This document shows positions 6,038 to 7,906 of a DNA stretch of 7,906 bases, in pieces (the first letter of the stretch is position 1; every line of letters starts with the position of its first letter). The translations under genes were made by a program, and so were the position numbers. Origin of the DNA: Hyphomicrobiales bacterium. GTDB lineage: Bacteria > Pseudomonadota > Alphaproteobacteria > Rhizobiales > Xanthobacteraceae. A model generated the notes under the pieces. The model searched no databases, was not told where the DNA came from, and saw nothing but the letters and a program-made list of their open reading frames with translations. The DNA lies in NCBI GenBank assembly GCA_016201085.1, contig JACQDO010000038.1:1-7906 (forward strand), given 5' to 3'.

Positions 6038-6808
6038 TCAAGCCGCGTCGGCGTCCGACGCCACCAGCCGAGGCGCAGCCCCGACCTCTCTGGAGAGATC
6101 GCGCCAGAGTTTTTCATAGAGCGGAGCGAAGGCCGGATGCTTGCGAGCCCGAATGAGGTCACGCGGGCGCGGGATCGGAACGTTGTACTCGCGTGTGATA
6201 TGCGCGTGTGGACCTTGCGAGAGAAGATAAATGGTGTCGGACAGCCACAACGCCTCTTCGAGGTCGTGCGTCACCAGAAGAACGCTGATGTGCTCGCGTT
6301 CGACCAAGGCGACAACATCCTGGATGACGCGCGCGCGGACGATCGCGTCGAGAGAGGCGAAGGGTTCGTCCATCAGGATCAGCTTCGGCTTCAACGCCAG
6401 GACCTGAGCCAGCGCCACGCGCTTACGCTGGCCGCCGCTGAGACGGCGCGGAAAGCGATTCTCGAATCCGGCCAGACCAAGGCGCGCCAGCCAAAAATCG
6501 GCCTGCGCCAATGCTTCATCCTTCTTAATGCCGCGAAATGTCAATCCCAAGGCGACATTCTCGCGGGCGGTCTTCCAAGGAAGCAGAGCGTCGTCCTGAA
6601 ACAGGATACCGATGTCGGTTGACGGGACATCGAGCTCGATGCTGCCGTCGAGCGGCTTTTGCAGGCCGATCACGGCACGCAACAGACTGCTCTTTCCCGA
6701 CCCGGACGGCCCGACCAGACTGACGAACTGGCCTTCGCCGACGCCGATATCGACGCCTTCGAGGACGGGTTCCGCGCCGTACGAAATGGACAGATCACGA
6801 ACGCGCAC
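6038..6808 (-). CDS. ABC transporter ATP-binding protein, SsuB/TauB-type
   Basis: A 256-residue cytoplasmic ATPase that powers the adjacent permease. All motifs are intact and in order: Walker A GPSGSGKSS (33-41), Q-loop LFQDDALLPW (69-78), signature LSGGQ (123-127), Walker B LILMDEP (143-149), D-loop SLD (152-154) and the H-switch histidine 181 in LLVTHD. The tail (about 205-256) is the extension common in nitrate/sulfonate-type ATPases and holds no extra domain that I recognise. The start is GTG 6808, supported by a strong GGAGG 7 bases upstream. Only 3 bp separate it from the stop of the binding-protein gene, so the two are surely cotranscribed. Confidence 0.93.
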   Translation of the reverse strand: MRVRDLSISYGAEPVLEGVDIGVGEGQFVSLVGPSGSGKSSLLRAVIGLQKPLDGSIELDVPSTDIGILFQDDALLPWKTARENVALGLTFRGIKKDEALAQADFWLARLGLAGFENRFPRRLSGGQRKRVALAQVLALKPKLILMDEPFASLDAIVRARVIQDVVALVEREHISVLLVTHDLEEALWLSDTIYLLSQGPHAHITREYNVPIPRPRDLIRARKHPAFAPLYEKLWRDLSREVGAAPRLVASDADAA

Positions 6809-6811
6809 GGC

Positions 6812-7855
6812 TCAGCCTCCCCCGATCGAGGTGTCGTGTAGTTTGGAAATATCGGCACCGGACTGCAGCAGACCACCCGCGCGCAGGGATTCGGCCACGC
6901 GCTGCGCCGAAGCGCGATCGATGCCGACCGTCTCCGGATAAAGCGAGTTGCGATAGCGCACGACGATGTCGCCCAACAGCGTGCTATCCATGCCGGCCGT
7001 CAGCTCCTTTGGCAGCGCGCCGGCGATCTCCTCCGGCTTCATCCGTCGTAATGCGCTCAGCGCATCAGACAGACCCTGGCTGATCGCGGTCATCTCCGTC
7101 CGGCGCTGCTCGAACTCCTTGGCCCGCACCGCGACGCCCATGAACTCGTAGTTTCCGCCGAGATATTTCTGCGCATCGGCGGTATCCATGGCGTTGACCA
7201 GCACGCGCGCGCCCGACTGGCGCAGCAATGTGAGCGCCGGTTCCTGCACAAGCCCGGCGTCCACCTGCCCCTGGCGTAGCGCTTCCAGAAGATTGACCCC
7301 GAGCGTCGCGAACTGGACCTTGCCCGCATCTGCGTTCGCTTGCTTGAGCAGGAACAACAGCAGCGCGTGATCGGCATTGCCCAGCGCCGAAATGCCAACG
7401 GTCTTCCCCTCAAGGTCCTTGATGCTTTGAATCTGCGCCGCCGTCCTCGGCGCTGTGGCAAGGGCAAACAGCGGCAGCCTTCCGGTCACGGCGAAGCGTC
7501 GGATGTCGGCGCCCTTGGCATAGGCCTGGATGGCGACGTCGAGCGCGGTCGCGGCGTAATCGACCGCGCCGCCAACCAGCGCCTGCATCGCGGCATTGCC
7601 GCCGCGGGTGTAGACAAGCTCCACTTCCAAACCGTGCTTCTGAAAATGTCCGCCCGCGCGTGCGACCTCATATGGGATGATGCATAAGAGTTGGCTGCAG
7701 AAGGCGAGCGTCACCTTCTTGCCTTGCGCCTGAGCATGCTGGCCGCCAAGGCTAGCGGGCACGAGCGCCGAAGCAACCGCGGCGCCCTTCAATAAGGAAC
7801 GCCGGGACACATTTCGATCCGGCACAAAGGCGGAGGATTCGTCGCAGCAGCTCAT
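6812..7855 (-). CDS. Tat-exported ABC transporter substrate-binding protein, NMT1/SsuA-like, with paired cleft cysteines
   Basis: A 347-residue periplasmic binding protein. The N-terminus carries a twin-arginine signal: SRRSLLK (17-23), a hydrophobic stretch to about 37, and a likely cleavage after AQA near residue 43. The mature protein begins KKVTLAFCSQLLCIIPYEVARAGGHF, the NMT1/THI5/SsuA opening, followed by GLEVELVYTRGGNAAMQALVGGAVDYA and DLEGKTVGISALG, both typical of nitrate/sulfonate/taurine-type receptors. Cys53 and Cys58 lie in the first strand-helix turn, where this fold usually contacts its ligand. Tat export hints at folding or cofactor loading before export. ATG 7855 is preferred over TTG 7861, because a purine-rich AAGAG lies 9 bases before the ATG but only 3 before the TTG. 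Cys3-Cys4 sit in the part expected to be cleaved off. It is the first gene of the minus-strand operon. The ligand is unknown. Confidence 0.88.
   Translation of the reverse strand: MSCCDESSAFVPDRNVSRRSLLKGAAVASALVPASLGGQHAQAQGKKVTLAFCSQLLCIIPYEVARAGGHFQKHGLEVELVYTRGGNAAMQALVGGAVDYAATALDVAIQAYAKGADIRRFAVTGRLPLFALATAPRTAAQIQSIKDLEGKTVGISALGNADHALLLFLLKQANADAGKVQFATLGVNLLEALRQGQVDAGLVQEPALTLLRQSGARVLVNAMDTADAQKYLGGNYEFMGVAVRAKEFEQRRTEMTAISQGLSDALSALRRMKPEEIAGALPKELTAGMDSTLLGDIVVRYRNSLYPETVGIDRASAQRVAESLRAGGLLQSGADISKLHDTSIGGG
6816..6820 (-). promoter_or_regulatory. Strong ribosome binding site for the GTG-started ATPase gene
   Basis: GGAGG on the minus strand lies 7 bases before GTG 6808, within the last codons of the upstream binding-protein gene. 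It fixes a non-ATG start that might otherwise be passed over. Confidence 0.7.
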
Positions 7856-7885
7856 GCCCAATTTCTCTTCTCGGCACCAAATACT

Positions 7886-7899
7886 CCGAACGCGTTCGG
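7886..7899. promoter_or_regulatory. Perfect 14-bp palindrome upstream of the transporter operon, candidate operator
   Basis: CCGAACGCGTTCGG is its own reverse complement and lies 30 bp upstream of the binding-protein ATG (7855), the first gene of the operon. Symmetric sites of this size at this position are typical of dimeric repressors or activators. On the minus strand it is followed by TATTTG (7878-7883), a possible weak -10, which would place the palindrome in the promoter spacer. No convincing -35 is visible, and the window ends 7 bases beyond the site. Confidence 0.45.
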
Positions 7900-7906
7900 G
7901 TGCAGG

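Noticed and set aside
4445..7855. Selenocysteine (in-frame TGA) in the transporter operon proteins, as expected for some Sao-type systems
   Set aside because: The cysteines of interest in the binding protein, including both cleft positions, are TGC codons, and each reading frame ends at a stop that fits the family length. I see no internal TGA recoding or SECIS-like element.

Overview
This is a high-GC, densely packed chromosomal window. The twin-arginine SsuA/NMT1-type binding protein, the archaeal-like PRPP synthetase beside a thymidine phosphorylase-like gene, the class I-like PHA synthase and a near-consensus FNR/FixK box all suggest an alphaproteobacterium, probably Hyphomicrobiales. That assignment is inferred from protein style, not from a marker gene. 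No rRNA, tRNA, CRISPR array or insertion sequence is visible.

Layout: two gene blocks converge at about 4360-4444. The plus-strand block (2-4359) begins with the last 19 codons of an upstream gene, possibly a beta-CASP metallo-beta-lactamase RNase. Its stop overlaps the start of a thymidine/AMP phosphorylase-family gene (58-1578), which in turn overlaps a ribose-phosphate pyrophosphokinase gene (1575-2471). Both joints are ATGA. After a 77-bp gap holding a candidate FNR/FixK site comes a PHA synthase (2549-4294). Its conserved C-terminus has been knocked out of frame: the missing GSWWPEW...DAPGSYVLQ tail is readable in another frame at 4195-4359.

The minus-strand block (7855 down to 4445) looks like one operon: Tat-exported substrate-binding protein, ATPase, permease, a small cysteine-rich protein resembling the NifU/IscU N-terminal domain, and a DsrE-family protein. 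Gaps are 3 and 12 bp, then a 10-bp overlap, then a 49-bp spacer with a GC-rich hairpin. A perfect 14-bp palindrome lies just upstream of the first gene and is a candidate operator.

How the genes may work together: the plus block fits nucleotide/RNA turnover (phosphorolysis of a nucleoside or NMP, and PRPP metabolism) next to carbon storage, possibly under low-oxygen control. The minus block looks like import of a small ligand coupled to sulfur-handling, thiol-rich cytoplasmic proteins. The DsrE protein resembles the family I remember as SaoD, from a proposed selenocysteine-assisted organometal system, and the binding protein has two cysteines where the ligand cleft should begin. A thiophilic or sulfur-containing ligand is therefore a reasonable hypothesis, though unproven. 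This minus-strand operon is the least conventional part of the window.
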